A stretch of 64,000 nucleotides of DNA from Pseudomonas fluorescens. GTDB taxonomy: Bacteria > Pseudomonadota > Gammaproteobacteria > Pseudomonadales > Pseudomonadaceae. The notes below the pieces were generated by a model, which was not told the DNA's origin, did no database searches, and saw nothing but the letters and a program-made list of their open reading frames with translations. Shown one piece after another: positions 1-7,702 of the stretch. The stretch is taken from the NCBI RefSeq assembly GCF_902497995.1, contig NZ_CABVII010000013.1:1-64000 (forward strand), written 5' to 3'. Within the stretch, counting starts at the first letter, position 1. Every line of letters starts with the position of its first letter. The translations under genes were made by a program, and so were the position numbers.

Positions 1-108
1 TTCGCCGGCCAGCTGGAAAACATGCTTGGCCAGGTCGACCGCCACGGTAGTGCAGGCCGACAAATCGGCAGAAGACAATGATTGATCAATCGAAGTATGC
101 TTTTTCAT
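1..108 (-). mobile_element. IS110-family transposase, N-terminal part (cut by window edge)
   Basis: Reading the minus strand from the ATG at 106-108 gives an open frame running off the left edge. It contains TTVAVDLAKHVFQLAGE. This is the first RNase H-like strand of the DEDD domain of IS110-family transposases, with the first catalytic aspartate in AVDLAKH. These enzymes move a circular dsDNA intermediate and are guided by a bridge RNA made from a non-coding end of the element. Only the first 36 residues are visible, so whether the copy is intact cannot be judged. The family call rests on the very characteristic N-terminal motif. Confidence 0.85.
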
Positions 109-181
109 GGACTCGCCCTCGCTGTCGTTGGCTGTTTAGACTGCCACCGTGGCGCATTGACGCCTCGGCGTGGGCGAGTCC
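109..181. repeat. Inverted repeat in the non-coding end of the IS110 element
   Basis: GGACTCGCCC at 109-118 is the exact inverse of GGGCGAGTCC at 172-181. The left copy abuts the transposase start codon. Subterminal inverted repeats of this size are known in the IS1111 branch of IS110. The true tip of the element should lie a little beyond 181, before the REP at 237, but I cannot place it exactly without a second copy. Confidence 0.55.
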
Positions 182-236
182 ATCCAATTACAGGGTTTCG
201 TGTTGGACACAATATTAGTGTGCTGCCGCGATTCCT

Positions 237-258
237 GTGGGAGCGAGCTTGCTCCCAC
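237..258. repeat. REP element
   Basis: A perfect palindromic hairpin, GTGGGAGCGAG pairing with CTTGCTCCCAC. This is the classical Pseudomonas REP core. It lies between the IS110 end and the oprD-like gene and could also act as a weak 3' end for the minus-strand operon. Confidence 0.85.
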
Positions 259-278
259 ACTAAATGAGTCGATAAAGC

Positions 279-1565
279 CTAGAAGTTGATGGTGTACCCA
301 ACAATCACCCGGTTTTCATCCGCCGCATCGGCAAAATTCGAGCGCATCGTCGCGTTACGCCAGCGCAGCGAAACATTCTTCAAGACCCCGGACTGGATAA
401 CGTAGCTCAGATCCGTCGTCCGCTCCCATTCCTCCCCCTCCCCACCCGAGGCCCGCAAGGCCCCAGCCTTGACGCTGCTGATAGTCGTCGGATCCACCTG
501 GTCCCCCTTCACATAACGCAGGTTGAAGGTCAGCCCAGGTACACCGAGCGCAGCAAAATCGTAGTCATAACGCATCATCCAGGCCCGTTCATTGGCCAGG
601 GCGAAGGTGCTGACCTGCTGCTCGCTGAACAGATAAGTGTCGGTACCGCCCACGTAGGCGTAAGCCGTGTCGCCGCGGACTTTCTGGTAGCCACCGCTGA
701 AGGTATGGCCCTTGATCGAATAACCTAAATTAGTGCTCATAGTCCGGTTATCGACCTTGCCCAACAACTCGCGCCCTGTTTCACGGGCGGAAAAATAGCG
801 CCACTCCGTAAACACATCGCCCGGCCCCATCCCGATCCTGTACTTGAACCCCGCAAAATCGCGCCGAAACAGGTCTTCGAGCTGGCTGGTGTGCAAGCTC
901 AGGGTCAGGTTCTTGAGGGGTTGGTAGTCAGCACCGGCGTAGTACAAACGATCACTGGTGATACTGGCCGAATAAGCACCCTGTTGCGCCATCGCTGTCA
1001 GGTCTTCGAAGTCGGTAGAGTCGCGTAGCTTGGTCGAATCCACCTCCAGCGCAGTGAAGGTGAAGTTGTCCAGGTCCTTGCTCACCAACTGGGCACCGTT
1101 GAACCACTGCGGGAACAGCCGACTGTTGTTGGCAGCCAGCAACGGCAACTGCGGGCTGAGACCACCCACTCGAACCTCGGTCTGCGCAAGCCTGGCCTTG
1201 AACGTGCCAACGGCCTTGGAATAATCGTCGACGGCGCGCTTGTCCGCCCCCCGTGGCAACAACCCGCTGCCAGAGCGATCCGGGCTGGAGTCGAGCTTGA
1301 TTCCCAGCATGCCCACCGCGTCCAGGCCAAAGCCCAGCGATCCTGGCGTAAACCCCGATTGCAACTTCAGCATGAACCCCTGCGCCCACTCGCCGCGCCG
1401 GGACTGGGTGGCGGAGTCACCGTGGAAATCACGATCAAAGTAAAAATTACGCAGCTCCAGACTGCCTTTTCCATCATCAACAAAACCTGCCTGAGCCACC
1501 GAATGAAAGGTGCAGCAAAGCGTCGCGAGCATCAGCGATGCTCGCTGCATAACGAATGAAGTCAT
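279..1565 (-). CDS. OprD-family outer-membrane porin
   Basis: A 428-residue substrate-specific porin. Residues 1-26 form a signal peptide ending SVAQA. The mature start (GFVDDGKGSLELRNFYFDRD) is the usual OprD/OpdX beginning, and the chain ends YTINF with the C-terminal phenylalanine needed for outer-membrane insertion. The length fits the family (about 420-450). It is the last gene of a minus-strand run with an MFS carrier and CoA-ester enzymes, so it probably admits the same organic acid. The start at 1565 has AAGGCAG as ribosome binding site; a second ATG at 1550 has none. The exact OprD subgroup and substrate cannot be told from sequence alone. Confidence 0.9.
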   Translation of the reverse strand: MTSFVMQRASLMLATLCCTFHSVAQAGFVDDGKGSLELRNFYFDRDFHGDSATQSRRGEWAQGFMLKLQSGFTPGSLGFGLDAVGMLGIKLDSSPDRSGSGLLPRGADKRAVDDYSKAVGTFKARLAQTEVRVGGLSPQLPLLAANNSRLFPQWFNGAQLVSKDLDNFTFTALEVDSTKLRDSTDFEDLTAMAQQGAYSASITSDRLYYAGADYQPLKNLTLSLHTSQLEDLFRRDFAGFKYRIGMGPGDVFTEWRYFSARETGRELLGKVDNRTMSTNLGYSIKGHTFSGGYQKVRGDTAYAYVGGTDTYLFSEQQVSTFALANERAWMMRYDYDFAALGVPGLTFNLRYVKGDQVDPTTISSVKAGALRASGGEGEEWERTTDLSYVIQSGVLKNVSLRWRNATMRSNFADAADENRVIVGYTINF

Positions 1566-1619
1566 GTTTCTGCCTTTTTTATTGTTGTTATAAGGAGCGA
1601 GGTTGTTTCAACAACCGGG

Positions 1620-2936
1620 TCAGGACTTCGGATTCTTGACGAAGCACGCGACCACAATGCATGCGATCAGGATCATTGGCGCAATGGACAGCATGCCCAT
1701 GTAACTGGTACCGGAGACATCGTTGATCTTGCCGACCATGACCGGCGCGACCATGCCACTGAGCTGGCCGATGGAGTTGATGGCCGCCGTGCCACTGGCA
1801 ATCGCCAACCCGGAGAAGGTCGATTGCGGAATGGTCCAGAAGATCGGGATCGCGATGAAGGTGCCCGCCGTGGCCAGCACCAGCGCCGCCATCATCGCCC
1901 AGGACGAATCGGAGAACAGGCAGGCCAGCAAGTAACCCACGGCCGCCAGCAACAGGCACATCACCAGGTACTTCTTGCGCTCGCCGGTACGGTCCGAGAG
2001 GCGGGTCAGCCAGATCATGCCGATGCACGCCACGATGTAGGGCAGCGATGACAGCATGCCGACCCAGAATACGCTTTGCACCCCGGACGATTTGATCAGG
2101 TGCGGCATCCAGAAATTGATGCCGTAGGAGGCCATTTTGATCACGAAGTAGATCAGCGCCATGATCGCCACTTCCCGGGTCAGCAATACGCGCCACAGCG
2201 AGGCATGCACCGGTCTGGCTTTGGCCCGGTCCTGTTCGAGGTTGGCCGCCAGCAGGTCCTTCTCGCCCCGGCTCAGCCACTTGGCCGATTCGATATCGCG
2301 GTCCAGCTTCCACAGCACCAGCAGGCCCAGCAACACACAGGGCAAGCCGGACATCAGGAACAACCAGTGCCAGCCCGCCAGGCCGAGCACGCCATCCATC
2401 GTCCCCAGCAGGATCCCGGCCGCTGGCCCGCCCAAGGCACCGGCCAGCGGTACCGACAGGAACCACAGCCCGTTCATCTTCGCCAGGTGCTTTTTCGGAA
2501 ACCAGCAGGCCAGGTAGAACAGGATCGCCGGGCCGAAACCGGCTTCCATGACGCCGATCAGAAAGCGCAGGAAGTACAGGGTGTATTGGGTGTAGGCGAA
2601 CATCAGGGCCGCGGTGGCCAGGCCCCAGGAGATCATGATCCGGCAGATCCAGGCCGGCGCACCGTAGCGTTTCAGGCCCAGGCTGCTGGGCACTTCGAAC
2701 AGCACGTAGCCAATGAAAAACATGCTCGCCGCCAGGCCATAGGCCGCGTCGGACAAGCCCAGTTCCTGCTGCATCTGGACTTTGGCGAAGCTGATATTGA
2801 TCCGGTCAAAATAGGAAAACAGAAAGCAGATGATGGCCAGCGGCATGATGCGCCAGGCCACGCGCCGATAAAGCAATAGCTCGTCGATCGTTTGTTCGCT
2901 GCGCGCGAGCGCCATTTCGCCAGTCATGGCAACCAT
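1620..2936 (-). CDS. MFS transporter, anion:cation symporter (ACS) type
   Basis: A 438-residue, twelve-helix inner-membrane carrier. The first helix region has FLFSYFDRINISFAKVQM, the typical ACS-family opening (sugar acids, phthalate, tartrate and similar anions). A GGAG site lies 7 bases before the ATG at 2936. It sits 54 bases upstream of the OprD gene and downstream of the CoA-transferase and lyase genes, so it is the likely inner-membrane step for the substrate of this cluster, probably by proton symport of an organic anion. The specific substrate is inferred only from neighbours. Confidence 0.88.
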   Translation of the reverse strand: MVAMTGEMALARSEQTIDELLLYRRVAWRIMPLAIICFLFSYFDRINISFAKVQMQQELGLSDAAYGLAASMFFIGYVLFEVPSSLGLKRYGAPAWICRIMISWGLATAALMFAYTQYTLYFLRFLIGVMEAGFGPAILFYLACWFPKKHLAKMNGLWFLSVPLAGALGGPAAGILLGTMDGVLGLAGWHWLFLMSGLPCVLLGLLVLWKLDRDIESAKWLSRGEKDLLAANLEQDRAKARPVHASLWRVLLTREVAIMALIYFVIKMASYGINFWMPHLIKSSGVQSVFWVGMLSSLPYIVACIGMIWLTRLSDRTGERKKYLVMCLLLAAVGYLLACLFSDSSWAMMAALVLATAGTFIAIPIFWTIPQSTFSGLAIASGTAAINSIGQLSGMVAPVMVGKINDVSGTSYMGMLSIAPMILIACIVVACFVKNPKS

Positions 2937-3002
2937 GGTGTATCTCCGTTTTTGTAGTTATTAGAGAGAAGCAAAATCCTGCAGGACGTTGCTCAACTGG
3001 GT

Positions 3003-3527
3003 TTAACGGATCCGAATCAATTTTTCCTTGTAGGCCTGGCCCTTGCTAACATAGTCCCGGGCATTGCCGTGCATGCCGGCGATGGCTTCAGGCGTCAGCT
3101 CTCGCACCACTTTGGCCGGCGCCCCCAGAATCAGCGAGTTGTCCGGGAACACCTTGCCCTCGGTGACAATCGCGCCAGCACCGACCAGGCAGTTCTTGCC
3201 GATCACGGCGCCATTGAGCACCACCGCCTGAATCCCGATCAGCGCACCGTCGCCGATGGTGCAGCCATGCAACATGGCCTGGTGGCCGATGGTGACGCCC
3301 TCGCCCACGGTCAATGCAAAGCCGGGATCGGCGTGCAATACGGCACCTTCCTGCACGTTGCTGTGCTGACCGATGCGAATCGGCTCATTGTCGCCGCGCA
3401 ACACGGCCTGGGGCCAGACACTGACGCCTTGCTCGAGCGTGACATTGCCGATGACCGTGGCGTCTTCGGCGACGAAGGTTTCGGCGTGGATCTCGGGGAT
3501 CAGCCTATCGTATTGATAGATCGCCAT
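3003..3527 (-). CDS. Gamma-carbonic anhydrase-like / PaaY-type hexapeptide-repeat protein
   Basis: 174 residues of left-handed beta-helix (repeats such as IGDGALIGIQAVVLNGAVIGKN). The three metal-binding histidines are seen in LHAD and GHQAMLHGC. Members act as carbonic anhydrases or as acyl-CoA thioesterases; PaaY hydrolyses stalled CoA esters in phenylacetate catabolism. Lying directly after a CoA-transferase gene (12 bases apart, with its GGAGG site in the gap), a role as a CoA-ester proofreading thioesterase is a reasonable inference. A housekeeping carbonic anhydrase function is the alternative. Confidence 0.8.
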   Translation of the reverse strand: MAIYQYDRLIPEIHAETFVAEDATVIGNVTLEQGVSVWPQAVLRGDNEPIRIGQHSNVQEGAVLHADPGFALTVGEGVTIGHQAMLHGCTIGDGALIGIQAVVLNGAVIGKNCLVGAGAIVTEGKVFPDNSLILGAPAKVVRELTPEAIAGMHGNARDYVSKGQAYKEKLIRIR

Positions 3528-3539
3528 GGCAACGCCTCC

Positions 3540-4730
3540 TCAGGCCTGAGCATCTGTTTTAAGCACGCCAGCCGCACACAGCTCGGCGATGTGCTCGTCG
3601 CTGTAACCGAGTTCGCGCATGACCTTGTGCGTATGTTCGCCGATTCGGGGAATCGACCGGCGCGGTTGCAGGCGCTCGCCATCCAGGGACAACGGCAGCA
3701 ACGGCATGGCAGTGAAGGATCCGTCTTCGAGCTCGAGATTGGCCAGGCCGCCGCTTTGCAGCAGGTGCGGATCCTCGAACAACTCTTCCGGGCGACGTAT
3801 CGGCGCAAAAGGAATGCTGTGGGCTTCGAGCTCCAGGGCTAGCGCCTGAGCATCCATCGTCGCGAAGACCTCGGCCAGATGCGCCAGCAGCCGTGGGCGC
3901 TGCAACACCCGGTCATTGTTGGTGGCCAGGGTCTGGTCATCGAGCAGCGCAGTCTGGCCCAGCAACTGGCACAAGGCATTCCACTGCCCTTCGCCGGTAG
4001 CGGCGACGAACATCTGCTCACCGCCGGCGAACTCGAACACGTCATAGATCGCCCAGGCGCTGATGCGGTTCGGCATCGGCGCGGCGGCCTGGCCGGTCAC
4101 GGCGTACTGCTGCATGTGCTGGGCGGCGAGCAACACGCAGTTTTCGTAGAGCGCGCTCTGCACCTCACGACCCAAGCCGGTGACGTTGCGGTCGTTGAGC
4201 GCGGCAAGCACGCCGATGGCACCGAACATGCCGCCCATGATGTCGTTCACCGAGCTGCCGGCGCGCAACGGCCGGCCGACGGGCCCGGTCATGTAGGCCA
4301 GGCCGGCCATCATCTGCACCACTTCATCCAGGGCCAGGCGATTGTCATACGGACCCTTGAGAAAGCCTTTGTGCGAGGCATAGATCAGGCGCGGGTTGCG
4401 TTGACGAATCGCCTCGTAACCGAAGCCCAGCTCCTGCATGCGCCCGGGTTTGAAGTTCTCGATGAACACATCGCTGGTATCGATGAGTTCCAGTACGGCA
4501 TCGCGCCCTTGCGCGGTGTTGACGTCGATGGCAATGCACTGCTTGTTGCGGTTGAAGGTGCGGAAGAATCCGGCACCGGCGCCCAACAGACGACGGGTAC
4601 CGTCGCCGCGGGTCGGCTCGATCTTGATCACTTCGGCCCCGAGATCACCGAGGATCATCCCGCACGTCGGCCCCATCACCATGTGTGAGATTTCGACGAC
4701 ACGAATGCCTTGCAATGGAAGTCTGGACAT
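3540..4730 (-). CDS. Type III (CaiB/BaiF) CoA-transferase
   Basis: 396 residues of a family III CoA-transferase, which moves CoA between two carboxylic acids through an aspartyl-CoA anhydride. Visible hallmarks are IRVVEISHMVMGPTCG at the N terminus, LGAEVIKIEP, and the catalytic aspartate D135 in LALDEVVQMMAGL. I chose the ATG at 4730 (MSRLPLQG) because it has GGAAAACAATA upstream and matches family starts; the frame stays open for 37 codons further but overlaps the lyase gene. It is paired with an HMG-CoA-lyase-like gene 25 bases upstream. That pairing suggests a succinyl-CoA:3-hydroxy-3-methylglutarate or related transferase of the SUGCT type. Confidence 0.88.
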   Translation of the reverse strand: MSRLPLQGIRVVEISHMVMGPTCGMILGDLGAEVIKIEPTRGDGTRRLLGAGAGFFRTFNRNKQCIAIDVNTAQGRDAVLELIDTSDVFIENFKPGRMQELGFGYEAIRQRNPRLIYASHKGFLKGPYDNRLALDEVVQMMAGLAYMTGPVGRPLRAGSSVNDIMGGMFGAIGVLAALNDRNVTGLGREVQSALYENCVLLAAQHMQQYAVTGQAAAPMPNRISAWAIYDVFEFAGGEQMFVAATGEGQWNALCQLLGQTALLDDQTLATNNDRVLQRPRLLAHLAEVFATMDAQALALELEAHSIPFAPIRRPEELFEDPHLLQSGGLANLELEDGSFTAMPLLPLSLDGERLQPRRSIPRIGEHTHKVMRELGYSDEHIAELCAAGVLKTDAQA

Positions 4731-4755
4731 TATTGTTTTCCTTAATCGCTGTGGT

Positions 4756-5685
4756 TCAAGCGCGGCTGGCGGCTGGGGGGTAATTGAGCGGCAGGCCGGC
4801 GCGGGCAATGCAGCCGTATTGGGCTTCGTCGGGCAAGGCATCGCGCAGCACCTGCCGTGAGGCGATCAGGGCGGCCAGGTCGATGCCGGTGTCGTAGCCC
4901 ATGCTTTGCAGCATGAACACCAGGTCTTCGGTCACGGTGTTGCCGGACGCACCCGGTGCGAACGGGCAACCGCCCAGCCCGGCCAGGGACGAATCGAGTT
5001 CGGTGATGCCTTGCTGCACCGCCACCAGGCTGTTGGCGAGCGCCAGGCCGCGGGTGTCGTGGAAATGCGCGGCCCTGAGCTTGTCCCCGGCAATGGCGCG
5101 AATCGCCTGCAAGGTCGTCGCCACCTGGCCGGGATTGGCGTAGCCGGTGGTGTCGCCGAGGGACACCAGATCGCAACCGGCTTCCAGCACATGGCCGGTC
5201 AATGCGCAAAGGTCGCTCAGCGGCACATCGCCCTGGCGGGTGCAGCCAAAGGCAACCGACATTCCGGCAATCAGCTGCACAGTGTGCAAGCCCATCTCAG
5301 TGCGCAACTGGCACATCCGTGCCAGCTCCTCGACCATTTCCAGCGGAGTTCGCCGCACATTGGCCAGGCTATGGGCGGCGCTGACAGAGACCGGCGCGAT
5401 GATGCGGTGCGCGCCGGATTCAAGCGCGTCGCGGCAGCCGCGCAGGTTCGGTGCCAGGACCGAGACCACCAGATCGGGGTAACTCAAGGCATGAGCCACC
5501 ACTTCCCTGGCATCGGCCATTTGCGGCAGCAATCTGGCGGGCACGAAGGACGCGACTTCCATATGGCGTACGCCAGCGGCATAGGCCGCATCGATCCATT
5601 GGCGCTTGGCGATGGTAGGCATGATGGCTTGAAGGCTCTGCAAACCATCGCGCATGCCGACTTCGTTGATCGTTATTGTTGTCAT
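4756..5685 (-). CDS. Hydroxymethylglutaryl-CoA lyase family protein
   Basis: 309-residue TIM-barrel lyase of the HMG-CoA lyase / citramalate-synthase superfamily. Seen motifs are NEVGMRDGLQ (catalytic arginine and metal aspartate), FHDTRG (metal-binding histidine region) and GLGGCPFAPGASGNTVTEDL, the HMG-CoA lyase signature with its active-site loop cysteine. The enzyme would split a 3-hydroxyacyl-CoA into acetyl-CoA and a keto acid (acetoacetate for HMG-CoA). It is the first catabolic gene of the operon, preceded by a GAGAGAAC site. Close relatives act on other hydroxy-acyl-CoA substrates, so the exact substrate is open. Confidence 0.88.
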   Translation of the reverse strand: MTTITINEVGMRDGLQSLQAIMPTIAKRQWIDAAYAAGVRHMEVASFVPARLLPQMADAREVVAHALSYPDLVVSVLAPNLRGCRDALESGAHRIIAPVSVSAAHSLANVRRTPLEMVEELARMCQLRTEMGLHTVQLIAGMSVAFGCTRQGDVPLSDLCALTGHVLEAGCDLVSLGDTTGYANPGQVATTLQAIRAIAGDKLRAAHFHDTRGLALANSLVAVQQGITELDSSLAGLGGCPFAPGASGNTVTEDLVFMLQSMGYDTGIDLAALIASRQVLRDALPDEAQYGCIARAGLPLNYPPAASRA

Positions 5686-5789
5686 GAAGTTCTCTCACAG
5701 GCTGAAGCACAGGCCCAGACTAGAGAGACAGCGCGGTGCCGAAAAGACGTGATTCACGGCCTGATCCATCGTCAACCGCGATGGATGGA

Positions 5790-6701
5790 TCAGCGCGGCG
5801 ATTGGCGCGGCGGTGCGCGTAGCAGCAGATGGTCCAGCAATCGACGCGCCGACAGCGACAAGGCCTCACGATCGCGCACGCAGATCACAAACTCACCCAG
5901 CGCCCAATCGTCGGTCAGGGGGATGATGCGCAGGTCGAACAGTTGCGCGTAGCGCGCCACCGCTTCCAGCGGGAACACCGCCAGTCCCAGCCCGAACTGC
6001 ACCAGCCGGAACGCGGCATCGAATGACGACACGTAGGAGCGGAAACGCAGCTCCCGGCCATGCCTGGACGCGTCTTCGCGCATGAAGGTATTGAGGGTGG
6101 CGAAGGCCGACAATCCCAGATGATCAAAATCCAGCGTCTCTTCGAAGGCAATGCTGCTGCGATCGGCCAAGGGATGACTCGCACTCACCACGACTGCGAG
6201 GTGGTCCTGGCGGTAAGGCAAAAATTCCAGGTCGCCCACGGCCATCGAGCGCCGGCAGATGCCCAGGTCGGCATTGCCCTCAGCCACCCCGCGCACGACG
6301 TCGGGGCTGAAACGCTCTTCGATGTCGGCCTGGATCCGCGGGTTGTCCAACATGAAAGCGGACAGTTCTTCCGGCAGAAACTCCATGATCGACGACACGT
6401 TCGCCAATACCCGCACGTGCCCGCGGGCCCCTTCGGCGTATTCGCCCAGTTCGCTGTCGAGCCGCTCCATCGCTCGGGTCAGTGACCGCGCATGCCGCAG
6501 CAAGGCCAGCCCCGCCGGCGTCGGTTCGACCCCGCGCTTGCTGCGCTTGAGCAGCGGCGTGCCAAAGCGCGCCTCGATGTCCGAGATCCGCTTGCTGACC
6601 GCCGAGGGTGCGAGGAAGGCCCGCTCACTGGCACGGGCGATGGTGCCTTCGTCGCAGACCAGGATGAACAGGTGCAAGGACAGGTGATCCAGGTGCTGCA
6701 T
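5790..6701 (-). CDS. LysR-family transcriptional regulator
   Basis: 303 residues: an N-terminal winged helix (residues 1-60, with APSAVSKRISDIEARFG as recognition region) and a periplasmic-binding-like effector domain. I chose the ATG at 6699-6701 (MQHLDHLSLHLF) over an in-frame GTG nine bases earlier, which has poor spacing to its ribosome site. The ATG overlaps the glcC stop as TGATG, so the two regulators are probably co-translated. It lies upstream of the CoA-transferase/lyase operon on the same strand and is the natural candidate for its regulator. The inducer is unknown. Confidence 0.9.
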   Translation of the reverse strand: MQHLDHLSLHLFILVCDEGTIARASERAFLAPSAVSKRISDIEARFGTPLLKRSKRGVEPTPAGLALLRHARSLTRAMERLDSELGEYAEGARGHVRVLANVSSIMEFLPEELSAFMLDNPRIQADIEERFSPDVVRGVAEGNADLGICRRSMAVGDLEFLPYRQDHLAVVVSASHPLADRSSIAFEETLDFDHLGLSAFATLNTFMREDASRHGRELRFRSYVSSFDAAFRLVQFGLGLAVFPLEAVARYAQLFDLRIIPLTDDWALGEFVICVRDREALSLSARRLLDHLLLRAPPRQSPR

Positions 6702-7468
6702 CAGATCCACCCCTCAAGCCGCAGCGTGGCCCGCACCAGCCGTTGCTCTTCGCCTTCGATTTCCCTGAGGTTGTCGCAAATGCTCTGGATATGCGCGATG
6801 GCGGCCTTGCGCGCCTGCTCCGGCATGCGCCCGGTCACGGCGTTGTAGAGTCGCGCGTGGTGGCGGTCGATCTGGCGTTTTTGCGGTTCGCGGTGGTAGA
6901 GGTTGTTGACCGAGGCAAAGACGGTGTTGAGCAGCAAGTCGGTCAGCGAGCGCAAGGTCTGCACCAGCACGGGATTGTGCGAGGCCTCGCAGATGGCCAG
7001 GTGAAACGCATGATCGAGCCGGGCATGGTCGCACGCTGGCAGCGAACGGTTGTGGGCATCGATCAATACCTCATAGGCGCGAGTGATCAGGACAAAGTCG
7101 GCGTCGGTGCCGCGCAAGGCCGCCAGGCGCGCGGATTCGCCCTCGAGCAGGCTGCGGACCTCGAACAGATCGTAGAGGGTGCGTGGCTGCGAGCTGAACA
7201 GGTGCATCAGCGGTGATACGCCACCGTGACCGGAAAGATCGGCGACGAATGAGCCCTTGCCCTGTTCGGTCCTGATAATGCCGCGAGCGCGCAACAGCTT
7301 CAGCCCTTCACGCAGTGCCGTGCGCGAGACGCCGAGTTTTTCGGTCAGACGCCGCTCCGATGGCAACAGCTGCCCGGTCTTGAGCACCCCATCGACGATC
7401 AGCCGTTCTATGCGCTCACAGACCACGTCTGCCACTTGCGGATTACGACCCGTTTCTGTGCTTTGCAT
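6701..7468 (-). CDS. glcC: Glycolate operon regulator GlcC (GntR family, FadR subfamily)
   Basis: 255 residues. The N-terminal GntR winged helix has LLPSERRLTEKLGVSRTALR, and the C-terminal all-helical FCD domain has the metal-binding histidine spacing (DHARLDHAFHLAICEASHNP, later RHHARLY). It is divergent from glcD with 234 bases between, which is the standard glcC arrangement. Two TGGT-N3-ACCA palindromes of the GntR/FadR type lie in that gap, one of them only 10 bases from the glcC start codon, which suggests autoregulation. Glycolate or glyoxylate is the expected effector. Confidence 0.88.
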   Translation of the reverse strand: MQSTETGRNPQVADVVCERIERLIVDGVLKTGQLLPSERRLTEKLGVSRTALREGLKLLRARGIIRTEQGKGSFVADLSGHGGVSPLMHLFSSQPRTLYDLFEVRSLLEGESARLAALRGTDADFVLITRAYEVLIDAHNRSLPACDHARLDHAFHLAICEASHNPVLVQTLRSLTDLLLNTVFASVNNLYHREPQKRQIDRHHARLYNAVTGRMPEQARKAAIAHIQSICDNLREIEGEEQRLVRATLRLEGWI

Positions 7469-7477
7469 TCACCCTCC

Positions 7478-7494
7478 AACTGGTATGACCAGTT
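7478..7494. promoter_or_regulatory. Putative GlcC operator 1
   Basis: AACTGGT-ATG-ACCAGTT, a perfect 7+3+7 palindrome containing the GntR/FadR-subfamily consensus TGGT-N3-ACCA. It begins 10 bases upstream of the glcC start codon. Confidence 0.75.
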
Positions 7495-7585
7495 GCATCA
7501 GCCTAATCACATCCATGCAAACCCTATTATAAGCTTATGTTTTATCGGAAGTTTTTTCGAAATAGCTGAAAATATCGAATAAAAA

Positions 7586-7600
7586 ACTGGTTCGACCAGT
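7586..7600. promoter_or_regulatory. Putative GlcC operator 2
   Basis: ACTGGT-TCG-ACCAGT, a perfect 6+3+6 palindrome with the same core as the site at 7478. The centres are 107 bases apart. It sits about 100 bases upstream of glcD, so it probably controls that promoter. Confidence 0.75.
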
Positions 7601-7702
7601 CAAACAACGCATAGACAGTAGACCGCCTCGGGCCAATGATGCAAGTGAGCGTTATCCGCAAACAGGGCTCCAATAAAAACAACCGAGTGCCGTGAACCGC
7701 CT

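Noticed and set aside
82..267. Open frame of 61 codons at the IS end, plus strand
   Set aside because: It runs across the IS inverted repeat and the REP, has no ribosome site, and its sequence shows no protein-like pattern.
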